Shown: positions 43,502 to 52,717, counted from the stretch's first letter. The stretch: 54,717 bases of DNA from Mycolicibacterium vinylchloridicum (GCF_013404075.1 NZ_JACBJQ010000039.1:1-54717), one strand, 5' to 3'. Translations and numbers: made by a program. The notes: generated from the letters alone by a model not told the origin.

Positions 43502-44253
43502 CCGCAGTCGCTGTTCTCACCGAGCGCATCGTTCGGGAAGCGCTCTATAGCGATTTGCCGTTCGCGGTGCTGGCGCCGGTCGGCAACTTTGTCATCTTCA
43601 ATCTCGCGCTGCGGAATGTGATCGATACCGGCGGGATCACTTACGCCCAATACATTCTCCCGGTCATCCTCGTCCAGGTGACGCTGCTGGGAGCGCTGAC
43701 GACCGTCGACCGTGCCGCTCGAGAACACAACTCTGAGCTCGGCGTCCGGCTCCGCACGCTGCCGCTGTCGACCTTGACCCCGCTGTCGGCCCGCATGTTG
43801 TACTGCCTCGTCCGGGCGGCGATCGCGCTGGTCGCCACGATCGGAATCGGGTACGCCTTCGGTTTCCGAATGATCGGCGGGCTCGGCTATCTGACCGCGT
43901 TCGTCGTGCTTGTCCTGATATTCACGCTGGCTCTCTCACTGGCCTCGGACGCCGCCGGAGTGTGGCTCTCCGGCGCGTCGATCGCCAGGGAGGGCGGCAC
44001 CAGTCAGGTCCTGCTGGTGCCCCAATTGCTCCTCGTGATGCTGTCCACCGGCATGGCTCCGGTCGAGTCGTTCCCCGAGTGGTTGCACGGATTCGTGCAG
44101 TATCAACCGGTTTCGCTGATCACCGCGACGCTGCGGCAACTCACCGCGGGCGATATCGCGGTCGGCGATATCGTCAGCAGCTTCGCATGGTGTGTCGGGC
44201 TGTTCGTGGTGTGCGGCGTGCTGGCGATGCGTATGCAGAGGCGGACACCATGA
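43498..44253 (+). CDS. drrB: ABC exporter permease, DrrB-like
   Basis: 251 aa with about six hydrophobic helices and the ABC-2 permease pattern (AREHNSELGVRLRTLPLS after the second helix). Start GTG overlaps the drrA stop; its own stop overlaps the drrC start (ATGA), so the three are translationally coupled. Forms the membrane part with DrrC. Confidence 0.88.
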   Translation: MTAVAVLTERIVREALYSDLPFAVLAPVGNFVIFNLALRNVIDTGGITYAQYILPVILVQVTLLGALTTVDRAAREHNSELGVRLRTLPLSTLTPLSARMLYCLVRAAIALVATIGIGYAFGFRMIGGLGYLTAFVVLVLIFTLALSLASDAAGVWLSGASIAREGGTSQVLLVPQLLLVMLSTGMAPVESFPEWLHGFVQYQPVSLITATLRQLTAGDIAVGDIVSSFAWCVGLFVVCGVLAMRMQRRTP

Positions 44254-45050
44254 CCGCCGACGTACCGCTGCGGAGTTCACTCATCAACGAGAGTCTGGTG
44301 TTCGCGGGCCAGCTGCTGACCCACTGGCGCCGGGCGCCGGTGGTGCCGATCCAGTCGGTGTTGTTCCCGACGTTCCTCCTGATCACGTATTACCTACTGG
44401 TCGGCAAGTCGATATTGCGGATCACCGGTACGGACAGTCTTTACGGTCTGGTGCCGACCTGCGCGATCGCGGGTGCGTTTTCCGGAGCGATCGCGGCCGG
44501 TCTGACCATTTCCATCGAACGGGACGGCGGCCTGCTGAGCCAGCTGTGGGTATTACCGGTGCATCGCGCCAGTGCCATGACCGGCAGGTTGTTGGCCGAG
44601 GCCGCGCGGACGCTGGTCAGCACGATCCTGATCACCTTGGTCGGCGTCGCGCTCGGACTGCGCTTTCATGGCAGCTGGTTCGCGCTGATCCTGTTCCTCC
44701 TGGTGCCGGTGATGGTCGTGATCGTGTTCGCGATGGCGGTGATCGCACTTGCCGTGCGGGCCAAGGACGGCACCGTTCTGATCTGGCTGGGCTTGCCGGC
44801 CATCACCGCCGTGTTCGCGAGTTCCGGTTCCCCGCCAGTGGAATCCCTGCCGTCGTGGATGTGGCCGCTTCTCCGGTTCCAGCCGATGGAACCGATTGTC
44901 GAGACTATGCGCACACTCGCCCAAGGCGGACTGCCCTGGTGGCCACTGCTGTGGGGTGTGCTGTGGACCATCGCCGGAGCCGCGATCGTGGGACCTCTGG
45001 CCGTCCGCGGGTACCGCGCCGCTGCGGAATCCGGTGGCGCGCGGGGTTGA
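44250..45050 (+). CDS. drrC: ABC exporter permease, DrrC-like
   Basis: 266 aa from ATG 44250 (ATGA overlap with drrB); an open extension upstream to 43962 lies inside drrB and is rejected. ABC-2 type permease with about six helices and the loop ERDGGLLSQLWVLPVHRASAM, equivalent to that of DrrB. Partner of DrrA and DrrB. Converges on the glycosyltransferase that follows. Confidence 0.88.
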   Translation: MTADVPLRSSLINESLVFAGQLLTHWRRAPVVPIQSVLFPTFLLITYYLLVGKSILRITGTDSLYGLVPTCAIAGAFSGAIAAGLTISIERDGGLLSQLWVLPVHRASAMTGRLLAEAARTLVSTILITLVGVALGLRFHGSWFALILFLLVPVMVVIVFAMAVIALAVRAKDGTVLIWLGLPAITAVFASSGSPPVESLPSWMWPLLRFQPMEPIVETMRTLAQGGLPWWPLLWGVLWTIAGAAIVGPLAVRGYRAAAESGGARG

Positions 45051-45058
45051 GCTCAACC
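45045..45058. terminator. Palindrome between converging drrC and gtf stop codons
   Basis: GGTTGAGCTCAACC is a perfect 14-bp palindrome holding both TGA stop codons (45048-45050 plus strand, 45053-45055 minus strand), flanked by further imperfect GC-rich pairing. It could act as a bidirectional terminator, though without a loop or T-tract. Confidence 0.3.
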
Positions 45059-46330
45059 GCGGCGCGAGATGGCGAACTTCTCGACCAGGTCGGCCGTGGC
45101 CGCAACGCTGTCGGCAGGCTTGGTCATCTGCGCGGCCAATGAGCTCGCTCGGGCCGCGTAATCCGGGGCGAGGATCTTGCGCAGGTCCGCAACGAGCGTT
45201 CGCTCCGTGGTTGCCAAAAAGCGCCGCCCCGTACCGACTTTCAGCCGTTTCAGCCGGCCTGCCCAGAACGTCTGATCGGGCAACATCCACAGGATCATCG
45301 TGGGTCGCCCTGAGCGAAGACCGGCGTTCGTCGTACCTGAGCCGCCATGGTGCACGATCGCGCGACAGGTCGGAAACACCTGCGCATAGTTGATCGTGCC
45401 GACGACTTTGACGTGGTCGAACTGCGGGACATTGCTGAAGTCGTTGGTACCGGCGCCGATCAGTGCCCGCTCACCGAGTTGCGCGCAGGCCCTGGCGATC
45501 ATGGCGATGGTGTCGCCGGCCGGATCGATCGGCATACTGCCGAAGCCGAAGAATATCGGCGGCGTGCCACCGGCTATCCACGACGCGACCTCGTCGTCGG
45601 CGTCCGCCGGCATTTCCAGCGTGAGCGCACCGACAAACGGACGCAGGGGCGGTGACTGGTCATTCCAATGCGCCCATTCCTGCCCCAGCCCGGGAAAGCA
45701 CACCGCGTCATAGGCCTGGATTTCCATTGCCCCGGATTCGGCGATCCGCCGCGTCCAGTGTCCCCGCGACTTCGGCAAGCCGAGGGCTTCGCGCTGGGCG
45801 TCATCATTGACCCGATGCCCCAGCCACGTCAGCCACTCAGATCCCGTCATGACCAGGCGGCCCAGTCGTGGCGGGAGAAACGGAAGCAGACGGCCGTTGG
45901 CGCGCAGCGGGAAATGTTGGAGCGTGGCGAACGGAATGCCGCACGCTTCTGCGACATTGGCGGCGATCCCTTCATAGTTCATTCCGGTGAGCAACAGGTC
46001 AGTGCCGCCGGCCAGTCCCAGCAGCGTCTGTCCTGCCGACTCCCGGCATTCGTCGATAGGAGCCGAGAATTCGCGGACCAATCGCCTCAGTTCGCGCGCG
46101 CGCCAAGGCTTGCTGAACAAGAGCTTGAAGTAGTCCTGGTGCGGATCGATGATCGATTGCACGGTGGGACCATAGGCGACTGCTGCGGGGCCGGCGGATC
46201 GCGCGAAGTCGACCAGGTCGGGCGCGACAACCAGGGAGACGTCATGTCCCCGTCGTACCAACTCGCGGCCGAGCACCGCGAAAGGTTCTACCTCGCCGCG
46301 ACTTCCCCAGTTCGCCAAGACAAATCTCAT
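45053..46330 (-). CDS. GT1 glycosyltransferase of the GPL Gtf/Rtf type (copy 2)
   Basis: 425 aa. MRFVLANWGSRGEVEP at the N-terminus; C-terminal FFGFGSMPID, VHHGGSGTTN, LWMLPDQTFWAGRLKRLKVG, typical of GPL rhamnosyl/talosyl/fucosyl transferases. Last gene of a minus-strand run; 24 bases after the stop of copy 3. Compared with copy 1 it keeps the canonical donor-site sequence. Likely adds one sugar of the oligosaccharide; donor and acceptor unknown. Confidence 0.9.
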   Translation of the reverse strand: MRFVLANWGSRGEVEPFAVLGRELVRRGHDVSLVVAPDLVDFARSAGPAAVAYGPTVQSIIDPHQDYFKLLFSKPWRARELRRLVREFSAPIDECRESAGQTLLGLAGGTDLLLTGMNYEGIAANVAEACGIPFATLQHFPLRANGRLLPFLPPRLGRLVMTGSEWLTWLGHRVNDDAQREALGLPKSRGHWTRRIAESGAMEIQAYDAVCFPGLGQEWAHWNDQSPPLRPFVGALTLEMPADADDEVASWIAGGTPPIFFGFGSMPIDPAGDTIAMIARACAQLGERALIGAGTNDFSNVPQFDHVKVVGTINYAQVFPTCRAIVHHGGSGTTNAGLRSGRPTMILWMLPDQTFWAGRLKRLKVGTGRRFLATTERTLVADLRKILAPDYAARASSLAAQMTKPADSVAATADLVEKFAISRRG

Positions 46331-46354
46331 CCGACCTGGATTCCTTTCAACTGC

Positions 46355-47629
46355 TCAGCTGCGGCACCGCGAGATGGCGAACTCTTCCACACGATCGGCT
46401 GCGACTGCGGCACTTTCGGCGGGGTTCGACATCTGGGATGCGACCTCGCGGGCGCGGTCGACATATTGCGGGGCGACGATCCGCCGCAGATCCGCAACTA
46501 GCGACTTCGTGGTGGTGCGCGAAAAGCGCCGAGCGGTCCCCACTCCCAACCGGTCGATGACGGCCCCCCACATCTGTCGGTCGGGTGCCGACCACAGAAT
46601 GAGTGTCGGCACGCCGGCGCGCAGTGCGCCTGCGACCGTCCCCGCCCCACCGTGGTGAACGATCGCACGACACGTCGGAAAGATCGCGGCATAATTCATT
46701 CGGCTCACAACCTTGACATGATCGGCATGCGAATCGGTGCTGAATCCGCTTGAGCCAGCGCATATCAACGCCCGCTCCCCCAGCTGTGCACACGCTTCAC
46801 TGATCATCGCCATCGTTTCAGCGGGAGACTTCATCGACATGCTCCCGAAGGCGAAACAAATCGGCGGCCTACCCTCGGCGATCCACGCGGCGACCTCGTG
46901 GTCGACCTGCGTCGCTACCTCCATGCACAGGGCGCCGACGAACGGGCGTTGATCGCGCCAGTCGGCCCACTCGTCCGCCAAACCGGGAAAGCACGCGTCG
47001 TCATAGGCCTGGAGTTCCAGCGATCCGCGGTCCGAGATCCGACGCGTGGCAGACCTGGAGTCCTTCGGCAGTCCGAGTTCGTGCCGCTGCTCCTTCTCGG
47101 CATTGCCGGCTGCGCGCGACGTGATCCACCAAAAGGCAGCCATTGTCGCCCGACCCAACGGTGCAGGCAAGAATCGCAGAAGCTGGCCGTTGGGGCGCAG
47201 CGGATAATAGTGGAGCGTGACCATCGGGACGCCGTAGTACTCCGCGACATTGTCGGCGAGGTCCTCGAAAACCTGGCCATGGAACAACAAGTCCGCTTCT
47301 CCGGCCACAGACATCAGCACGCTAGCGAGTTCCGACCGGCATCGTTTCTGGAACTCCCAGTCGTCGCGGTACATCTGTCGCTGACGGCCCAGCTGCCATG
47401 GACGGTGAGCGGATTCGCCCTTTTGGTTTGCTCCCGAATTGATCGCCAACGACACCTGGGAATCCGGCCCGTACGCAACGGCGGTGAACCCGGCCGATTC
47501 AGCGAAGCCGATCTGGTCAGGCGGGACGGCGACCAGTACCTCGTGCCCTCGGCGCACCAACTCGCATCCGACGGCGAGGCACGGCTCGACATCGCCTCGA
47601 GTTCCGTACGCTGCCAGCACGATTCTCAT
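46355..47629 (-). CDS. GT1 glycosyltransferase of the GPL Gtf/Rtf type (copy 3)
   Basis: 424 aa from ATG 47629, where the family N-terminus MRIVLAAYGTRGDVEP begins; open sequence upstream in this frame belongs to the shadow of the acyltransferase gene. C-terminal motifs CFAFGSMSM, VHHGGAGTVAG, LWSAPDRQMWG. ATG overlaps the acyltransferase stop by 4 bases (ATGA), so it is translationally coupled to it. The changed DRQMWG (others DQxFxA) hints at a different donor pocket. Confidence 0.9.
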   Translation of the reverse strand: MRIVLAAYGTRGDVEPCLAVGCELVRRGHEVLVAVPPDQIGFAESAGFTAVAYGPDSQVSLAINSGANQKGESAHRPWQLGRQRQMYRDDWEFQKRCRSELASVLMSVAGEADLLFHGQVFEDLADNVAEYYGVPMVTLHYYPLRPNGQLLRFLPAPLGRATMAAFWWITSRAAGNAEKEQRHELGLPKDSRSATRRISDRGSLELQAYDDACFPGLADEWADWRDQRPFVGALCMEVATQVDHEVAAWIAEGRPPICFAFGSMSMKSPAETMAMISEACAQLGERALICAGSSGFSTDSHADHVKVVSRMNYAAIFPTCRAIVHHGGAGTVAGALRAGVPTLILWSAPDRQMWGAVIDRLGVGTARRFSRTTTKSLVADLRRIVAPQYVDRAREVASQMSNPAESAAVAADRVEEFAISRCRS

Positions 47630-48855
47630 CGCGGCGTCTCCGGCTCCGGCTCCACTGCCAGACGTACGGCAGACGGCTCGTGCTCCCCCGGCGGTGCGCT
47701 GGGAGCGTCGGCCACGGCCCGCTTCCGCTGTTCGTAACGACGCTTGAGGGAAATCGCCGGCTTCTCGACCGCGAACCAGCTGACAGCCGCAAGCGGCACA
47801 GTAACGAGGGCGGCAATCAGCGCGAACACGACTGGATTCAGAAATGCGAGCCCGCAGATGACCAGCAGTTGCTGTATCGGCCACGCATAGACGTAGACGC
47901 CGTAGGACAGATCCGTGCGCAGTCGCCATCGTTTGTCGTGGATGAGTGCGCCCGTCACGATGACGGCGTAGGCCAAGGGAATGGCTGCCAGAACACGGTA
48001 ATTGGGCAAGAAGCTCGCCGCCAGAACGATACCCACGCTCAGCACGACCAGCGACCACCGAGCCGGAAGCAGGTTGCGGACCTGGTAGATCAAGGCACCC
48101 GCCCAAAACATCAGTGCGAATCGCGCGACGATCGCCTGAACAAACAGCGCCGCGGTGGCCGGGTCCATGCTCTGCTGCGTCTCCGCCAGTTCCGCAAAGA
48201 CACTCCACGCCGGCAGCGTTGCCGACCACACGAGCGTCAGCGCGAACAGCGCAGGTATGAACCACTTCCGGCGCAGCAGGCCGAGCACACCGAACACCGC
48301 GACAGCGATGTAGCACAGCACTTCCCAGATCAGTGTCCAAAGCGACCCGTTCCAGACGCCAGACACCGGAATACCGCTTGGTGTACCAGCGATACCCTGC
48401 TGGGTCAGCATCACTCCGAGGTTCCCGACGACGTATTCGATCGGCGCGCGCGACAGCAGCAACTTGCCGGGCGAGCCACCCTGGATGGCCACCCCGATCG
48501 GCGCGATGACAAACGCGGTGACGATCAAGCAGAACCACAAGCCGGGCAGGATGCGCAGCGCCCGGGCTACGAAGTACTCGCCAACCCGTGGGTGCCGGAA
48601 CCAACTCCAGGTGATGAGGAACCCGGAGATCGCGAAAAATCCGTCGACCCATACGTCTCTGAGAAGCTGATGGACTGGTGCGAACGAGAGGTGTCGACCG
48701 GTGAGGAGCCAGGAGTGGTAGATGATGACGCCCGTAGCCATCGCAAATCGGCACGCATTGAGTGCGTTGCGCCGAGGATCGAACACGCTACCGAGGCTCT
48801 TGCCGCCGGCGACCGCGGGGTTGCTGTCAGCAGCGAGTCTGGGGTCGGTCGTCAT
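47626..48855 (-). CDS. Membrane acyltransferase_3 family protein without SGNH domain
   Basis: 409 aa from ATG 48855, with AAGGA about 9 bases upstream; the frame stays open to about 49323 but that part is antisense to nothing conserved and overlaps the SDR gene. Begins the family domain at RNALNACRFAMATGVIIYHS (catalytic His) and DGFFAISGFLITWSWF, with about ten membrane helices and a basic Pro-rich tail. Shorter than the two plus-strand acyltransferases and with no SGNH domain. Predicted to O-acylate a sugar of the lipopeptide at the membrane. 13 bases after the SDR gene. Confidence 0.87.
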   Translation of the reverse strand: MTTDPRLAADSNPAVAGGKSLGSVFDPRRNALNACRFAMATGVIIYHSWLLTGRHLSFAPVHQLLRDVWVDGFFAISGFLITWSWFRHPRVGEYFVARALRILPGLWFCLIVTAFVIAPIGVAIQGGSPGKLLLSRAPIEYVVGNLGVMLTQQGIAGTPSGIPVSGVWNGSLWTLIWEVLCYIAVAVFGVLGLLRRKWFIPALFALTLVWSATLPAWSVFAELAETQQSMDPATAALFVQAIVARFALMFWAGALIYQVRNLLPARWSLVVLSVGIVLAASFLPNYRVLAAIPLAYAVIVTGALIHDKRWRLRTDLSYGVYVYAWPIQQLLVICGLAFLNPVVFALIAALVTVPLAAVSWFAVEKPAISLKRRYEQRKRAVADAPSAPPGEHEPSAVRLAVEPEPETPR

Positions 48856-48868
48856 CCGAAATCGATCC

Positions 48869-49858
48869 TTAGCCCAATTCTTTGAGGTACCACGGGTTGG
48901 CCCGCGCCCACTCGATGGTGCGGCGGATCCCTTCTTCGACGTCGACCAACAGGTGCCAACCCAGCTCCCGCTGCGCCTTCGTCGAATCCGGGATGCGACG
49001 GGGAATGTCCTCATAGCGGCCGCCGAAATGCGCTGCCGTGTCAACGGGTTCGGCGCTGGACACGCCCTCGACACCGGCAATCTTGATCGCCAGATCGACC
49101 GCCTCACGCATGGTCGTCTCGACCATGCTGCCGACGTTGAACGCCTCACCGATCGCAGCATCGCTATCGGCGGCCAGCAGGGTCCCGGCAACCGCGTCGT
49201 CGACGTAGGTGAAGCAGCGCGTCTGATCACCGGAGTCGTAGAGCAGCGGTTGACGTCCGTTGAGGATCCGGTGCACGGTCTGGGACACCACGAAGATCGG
49301 ATTCTGGCGCGGCCCATACACATTGAAGTAGCGGACCACTGTCACCGGCAGTCCGTGGGCGGCGTGCATGGCGAAGACCAGATGCTCGGCCATTCCCTTG
49401 CTGGTGCTGTAGCTCCACCGCGCGGTCTTCGTCGAACCGAGGACACGGTCGTGGTCCTCGGCCCACGGCGGGTTGGGGTTCTTGCCGAACACCTCGGATG
49501 TACTGGCGAATACCACCCGAATTCCGTTGCGGTGGCTCAGTTCCAGGACGTTGCGGGTTCCGATCACATTGACGTCGAGAACCTGGAGCGGATCGTTCAT
49601 GTAGTTCTTGACGCCGACGACCGCGGCGAGATGGAACACCGTGTCGACATCGGGTGTCAAGGCCTCTTCGAGCGCGGCCAGGTCAGTGACATCGCCTTGG
49701 ACGAACCGGAAGTTGGGGTGGTTATCGAATTCGATACTGGTGTCACGGGTGTTCTTCGCGAAGTCGAAAATGGTGACGGTGTCGCCGCGTTCCAGCAACG
49801 CGGTCACCAAATGCGATCCGATGAAGCCGTAGCCGCCGGTCACGACGACATTGGACAT
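48869..49858 (-). CDS. Extended SDR, candidate UDP-uronate decarboxylase or 4-epimerase
   Basis: 329 aa. Motifs: VTGGYGFIGSHL, HLAAVVGVKNY, ASTSEVFGK, RWSYSTSKGMAEHL (catalytic Tyr/Lys), RYFNVYGPRQNP, CFTYVDD. The combination TSE(V)FG followed by RW-YS-SK recalls the decarboxylase domain of ArnA and UDP-xylose synthases, which use that Glu and act on 4-keto-uronic acids (family knowledge from memory). A simple 4-epimerase is the alternative. It is preceded in the same operon by a nucleotide-sugar 6-dehydrogenase that would supply UDP-uronic acid, which favours the decarboxylase or uronate-epimerase reading (inference). Confidence 0.82.
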   Translation of the reverse strand: MSNVVVTGGYGFIGSHLVTALLERGDTVTIFDFAKNTRDTSIEFDNHPNFRFVQGDVTDLAALEEALTPDVDTVFHLAAVVGVKNYMNDPLQVLDVNVIGTRNVLELSHRNGIRVVFASTSEVFGKNPNPPWAEDHDRVLGSTKTARWSYSTSKGMAEHLVFAMHAAHGLPVTVVRYFNVYGPRQNPIFVVSQTVHRILNGRQPLLYDSGDQTRCFTYVDDAVAGTLLAADSDAAIGEAFNVGSMVETTMREAVDLAIKIAGVEGVSSAEPVDTAAHFGGRYEDIPRRIPDSTKAQRELGWHLLVDVEEGIRRTIEWARANPWYLKELG

Positions 49859-49905
49859 AGTTGCTCTTTCGTTCTACGTACGGTGTGCGAATACCTGCCG
49901 GCCCC

Positions 49906-51288
49906 TTACCGGCCGATCCCCTTGTAGATGAACCCGGCCGCGCGCGCGGCCGCCGGGTCGAAGCTGTTGCGACCGTCGAGAAACACGCAGCCATCGGCCG
50001 CGAGATCGGCGAGGCGGACAAGCGGAATCTGGTGGAATTCACGATGTCCCGCAAGGACAACCAGGGCGTCGGCATCCTTGACCGCGGATTCGATGTCAGG
50101 GCTCAGCGGGACCTTCGTCACCGTATGTGCCTCCTCGTCCGGCACCCACGGGTCGTGGACGGACAGCTGGCATCCCGACTCTTCCAGCAACGCAACGACG
50201 TACTTGGTCGGGGTGAGCCGACAGTCACCGGTGTTGTTCTTGAACGCGATGCCCAGGACGGCGATCTTGCTGTCCTCGATCGTCTTGCCTTGATCGGCGA
50301 GCAACTGGGTGAGCAACCCGTAGGTGTAGCTGGGCATCGTGTCATTGACGGTCCGAGAGGTCTTCGGCACGTGCAGATCCAGCCCGACGGTCTCACCGAG
50401 GTGGTTGACGAACCACGGGTCCTTCGTCAGGCAGTAGCCGCCGACACCCATGCTCGGCATCAGGATGTTGACGTTGTGGGTGCCCTTCGGCATCGAGTTG
50501 GCCGCGGCGATGACCTGCAGTACGTCCATGTCGAGCCGGTCGCAGACCTTGGCCAGTTCATTGGCCATCGCGATATTGAGGTCGATCCAGAGGTTGTCGG
50601 CGAGCTTGACCATCTCGGCCGTCCGTGGGTCCTCGACGATGATGGACTCCAAGCCGAGGGCGTGGCGCCAGAGCGTGGCGCAGCTGCGTGCGCTGCGTTC
50701 ATCGACGGCGCCGACCACGACGGGAATCGACGTCAGCTCCCGGATGGCCTGTCCTTCGGCCAGGCGCTCGGGGCAGAACGCCAACCCGAAGTCGACCCCC
50801 GCCGTCAATCCGGACGCCTCTTCCAGAATCGGTCGCACCAGGGTTTCGGTGGTGTCGGGCGGGACGGTGCTCTTCAGAATGACGAGGTGGCCGGGGCGCA
50901 GGTGCTCGCCCACCGCCCGCGCCGCCGCCTTGATGTCATCGACGATGGGCTCGTAGTCCGGGCCCAGTGGTGTCCCTACGGTGACGATGACGAAGTCGTT
51001 GTCGGCGATCACGCTGAAATCGGGGGTGGCACGTAGCCGGCCGACCTTGACGCTCTCGGCGACGAGCTCGCCAAGTCCTGGCTCTGGAACGCTCGTTCTG
51101 CCCTGGTTGATCTCGTCGACGACATTCTGTCGAACGTCGATACCGGTGACCGGCCAGCCACGGTCAGCCAGAACGGCGCCGATCACCGTACCGATGTAGC
51201 CAAAGCCCACGACCGCGATCCCGGACCGCATGCCGCGGACCAAGAGGTCGATCTCAGCATCGCTTCGCCCGAACGCGCCTCTAGCCAT
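49906..51288 (-). CDS. UDP-sugar 6-dehydrogenase (UDP-Glc/GDP-Man dehydrogenase family)
   Basis: 460 aa from ATG 51288 (AAGGAG lies 12 bases upstream; an in-frame TTG at 51309 is possible). NAD motif VVGFGYIGTVIG, VTVGTPLG, STVPPDTTE, FCPERLAEGQAIREL, ADNLWIDLNIAMANELA, and the catalytic GVGGYCLTKDPWF (Cys about 286). It oxidises C6 of a UDP-sugar to the uronic acid with two NAD. FCPERLAEG and NIAMANELA resemble the WecC/WbpA branch acting on N-acetylhexosamines as much as UDP-glucose dehydrogenases, so the sugar is uncertain. Between it and the next gtf (51289-51420) there are about 130 bases with no gene. Confidence 0.87.
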   Translation of the reverse strand: MARGAFGRSDAEIDLLVRGMRSGIAVVGFGYIGTVIGAVLADRGWPVTGIDVRQNVVDEINQGRTSVPEPGLGELVAESVKVGRLRATPDFSVIADNDFVIVTVGTPLGPDYEPIVDDIKAAARAVGEHLRPGHLVILKSTVPPDTTETLVRPILEEASGLTAGVDFGLAFCPERLAEGQAIRELTSIPVVVGAVDERSARSCATLWRHALGLESIIVEDPRTAEMVKLADNLWIDLNIAMANELAKVCDRLDMDVLQVIAAANSMPKGTHNVNILMPSMGVGGYCLTKDPWFVNHLGETVGLDLHVPKTSRTVNDTMPSYTYGLLTQLLADQGKTIEDSKIAVLGIAFKNNTGDCRLTPTKYVVALLEESGCQLSVHDPWVPDEEAHTVTKVPLSPDIESAVKDADALVVLAGHREFHQIPLVRLADLAADGCVFLDGRNSFDPAAARAAGFIYKGIGR

Positions 51289-51420
51289 TGCCGTTCTTAG
51301 CTCCTTCAACTACCCCGTGCGCGTCCTGGATCGAGCCGGGCCTCACGACCAGCGGGTCGCTGCGCAGCCTATCCAATATTGACGGCCTCGACCTCAAATT
51401 CGGGCGGCCGGCAAAAGTGA

Positions 51421-52701
51421 TCAGGCACGACACTTCAGGCGCGCAAATTCCTCGACACGGTCGGCTGCAGCAACGACGGCGTCGTCGCGTGTCGTCATCC
51501 GCGGGGCGATCTCGCGAGCCCGTGCCGCGAATTCTGGGGCCAGAATCCGGCGCAAGTCCTTCACCAGCGATTTCTCGGTGGTGGTCGAGAAGCGGCGCCC
51601 CGCTCCGACCTTGAGCCGTTTCAGCTGAGCCGCGAAGAACGGCTGGTCAGGCAGCGTCCAGAGCACTAGTTGAGGAACTCCCGCGCGCAGGCACGCGGCC
51701 AGCGTTCCTGAGCCGCCGTGGTGCACCACCGCACGGCAGGACGGGAAGATCGTCGCGTAGTTGACCTGGCCGACGACCTTCACGTGATCGAAACTCGGGG
51801 CGTCGCCGTAGTCAGTGCCGCCGGCTCCGACGATTGCGCGCTCCCCCAGCTGGGCGCACGCTGTAGCGATCATCGCGATCGTGTCGGCAGGCGATCCGAT
51901 CGGAACGCTGCCGAAACCGAAGAAGATCGGCGGCGATCCCTCGGCGATCCACGCTGCCACCGCCTCGTCGGATTCGGTCGGCGACGCCATCGCCAGCGCA
52001 CCCACAAATGGCCTATTGACTGGCCGATGGCGATTCCCCTTTGCCCATTCGGCCGCCAGCCGGGGAAAGACCAACTCGTCGTACGCCTGGATCTCCAGCG
52101 AACTCCGATCCGCGACCCGACGCGGCACCGGGCCGGCCGCCTTGGGTAGCCCCAATTCGCGGCGCTGCGCGTCCTCGCCCTTGCGGGTCCCGCGCCATGC
52201 GGTCCACTCGTTCACGGTCATCGCCATGCGACTCAGGGGCGCCGGAAGCAACGGCAGCAGTTGCCCGTGCACGCGGTAGGGAAAGTAGTGCAGGGTGACC
52301 AGCGGGATGTCGTAGGCTTCCGCCACGTTGGCGGCGGGCTGCTCGAAGATCAGCCCGGTGAGCAGCAGGTCGGCACCCTGGGCCGCCGAAGCCAGGTTCC
52401 TGGTCATCTCCGCCCAGCATGCTTGCGCGAACTGCGCGGTCTCGGCGGCCATCCGGTTGAGCTCCTTGAGCTTCCACGGCGTGCGTCCGTAGAGAGTGAA
52501 GTACCGCCACTGCAGCTCGAGGATGTCGGTGGAGTCCAGCCCGTAGGACACTGCCGGGAGACCGGCCGCCTCGGCGAAGCCGACCAGGTTGGGCGGGACG
52601 GCCATGCGGATGTCGTGCCCCCGGCGCAGCAGCTCGCGACCGACGACCACGGCGGGCTCGATATCGCCGCGACCGCCGTAGCTCGACAGCACAAGTTTCA
52701 T
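51421..52701 (-). CDS. GT1 glycosyltransferase of the GPL Gtf/Rtf type (copy 4)
   Basis: 426 aa. MKLVLSSYGGRGDIEP start; C-terminal FFGFGSVPIG, VVHHGGSGTLAA, LWTLPDQPFFAAQLKRLKVGAGRRF. Most canonical of the four copies. First gene of the minus-strand sugar operon, with a GTAATAATG element ending 7 bases before its ATG. Likely adds an early sugar, but the order of addition cannot be read from sequence. Confidence 0.9.
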   Translation of the reverse strand: MKLVLSSYGGRGDIEPAVVVGRELLRRGHDIRMAVPPNLVGFAEAAGLPAVSYGLDSTDILELQWRYFTLYGRTPWKLKELNRMAAETAQFAQACWAEMTRNLASAAQGADLLLTGLIFEQPAANVAEAYDIPLVTLHYFPYRVHGQLLPLLPAPLSRMAMTVNEWTAWRGTRKGEDAQRRELGLPKAAGPVPRRVADRSSLEIQAYDELVFPRLAAEWAKGNRHRPVNRPFVGALAMASPTESDEAVAAWIAEGSPPIFFGFGSVPIGSPADTIAMIATACAQLGERAIVGAGGTDYGDAPSFDHVKVVGQVNYATIFPSCRAVVHHGGSGTLAACLRAGVPQLVLWTLPDQPFFAAQLKRLKVGAGRRFSTTTEKSLVKDLRRILAPEFAARAREIAPRMTTRDDAVVAAADRVEEFARLKCRA

Positions 52702-52708
52702 CGCGGGC

Positions 52709-52717
52709 CATTATTAC
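52709..52717 (-). promoter_or_regulatory. GTAANAATG element before gtf copy 4
   Basis: On the minus strand GTAATAATG is followed by 7 bases and then the ATG at 52701, the same geometry as at 36274-36290. Suggests a shared promoter class and a leaderless or nearly leaderless message. Confidence 0.4.

Noticed and set aside
46355..48754. A 799-residue glycosyltransferase with a long N-terminal extension
   Set aside because: The extension is another frame of the acyltransferase gene; the family start MRIVLAAYGTRGD is at 47629 and overlaps the acyltransferase stop as ATGA.
47626..49323. A 565-residue acyltransferase start
   Set aside because: The N-terminal part overlaps the SDR gene and has no family similarity; ATG 48855 has a ribosome site.
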